DNA of 48,863 nucleotides from Candidatus Woesearchaeota archaeon (GTDB taxonomy: Archaea > Nanobdellota > Nanobdellia > SCGC-AAA011-G17 > UBA489), in assembly GCA_016845225.1 (NCBI GenBank), contig JAERTB010000011.1, forward strand, positions 1 to 48,863. Reading direction: 5' to 3'. The notes under the pieces were generated by a model. The model saw only the letters and a list, made by a program, of their open reading frames with translations, made no database searches and was not told where the DNA came from. Every line of letters starts with the position of its first letter. The stretch's first letter is position 1. Positions 48,835 through 48,863 of this stretch are shown piece after piece. The position numbers and the translations under genes are program-made.

Positions 48835-48863
48835 AAAAGAAAAAGGTAAGGGGATTTTACCCC
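48835..48863. other. Window end: short inverted repeat GGTAA...TTACC
   Basis: AAGGTAAGGGGATTTTACCCC can fold as a small hairpin (GGTAA/TTACC). It is cut by the window edge; it may be the end of the dus transcript or the start of the next gene. Confidence 0.2.

Overview
The window looks like a chromosomal segment of a small-genome, AT-rich archaeon, most likely of the DPANN group (Woesearchaeota/Pacearchaeota-like; this placement is inferred from gene content, not tested by phylogeny). Archaeal markers seen directly are archaeal-type PheRS alpha and beta, deoxyhypusine synthase, diphthine synthase DphB, a Dph6 domain, a proteasome-type beta subunit, a ubiquitin-like sulfur carrier beside TtuA, a Bud23-like methyltransferase, BHB-type tRNA introns and TATA boxes about 20-30 nt before start codons (mostly leaderless or short-leader genes). 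Several genes have a bacterial look: a ThrRS lacking the TGS domain, FabH-like KAS III, RlmH, U32 peptidase and a GGDEF domain.

Layout. 1-3.1 kb: metal handling. A ZIP transporter with a His/Asp-rich lipoprotein lies divergent from a Fur-family regulator, followed by a copper module (HMA-SafE-cupredoxin fusion plus CopZ-like chaperone). 3.1-6.8 kb: small signalling and membrane genes (phosphatase, cytochrome b5-domain protein, membrane wHTH regulator, O-methyltransferase, Doc/Fic protein). 7-9.8 kb: a three-gene polyamine/hypusine operon. 10.2-12.5 kb: KAS III and a TtuB-TtuA-like tRNA thiolation pair. 12.5-19 kb: methyltransferases, ABC exporter, a large secreted anchored protein and a membrane-anchored SlyD-type FKBP. 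19-22.2 kb: pheS-pheT. 22.9-27 kb: chorismate mutase-U32 peptidase, guaB, rlmH-dedA. 28-33.5 kb: PAP2, ThrRS, endonuclease III, DphB and several unknowns. 34.2-41.6 kb: a COG1031-like radical SAM protein, an MNT/HEPN pair, an asparagine synthetase-Dph6 fusion, a zinc ribbon, a RecB/Cas4-like nuclease and a proteasome beta. 41.6-44.2 kb: a 2.4-kb block with an HNH nuclease and two exported proteins between two identical 74-bp repeats. 44.2-48.8 kb: two tRNA-Ser genes, a GGDEF protein, MetRS, a two-intron initiator tRNA, a LAGLIDADG endonuclease antisense to it, and Dus.

Many genes share one theme, modification of the translation apparatus: hypusine, diphthamide, tRNA 2-thiouridine, possible prephenate-dependent tRNA hydroxylation, dihydrouridine, and rRNA methylation. 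The observations most worth following up are the AsnB-Dph6 fusion, the initiator tRNA with two BHB introns and an antisense homing endonuclease, the 74-bp repeat-bounded HNH block, and the chorismate mutase-U32 gene pair. No stretch longer than about 200 bp lacks a candidate gene or recognisable regulatory DNA.
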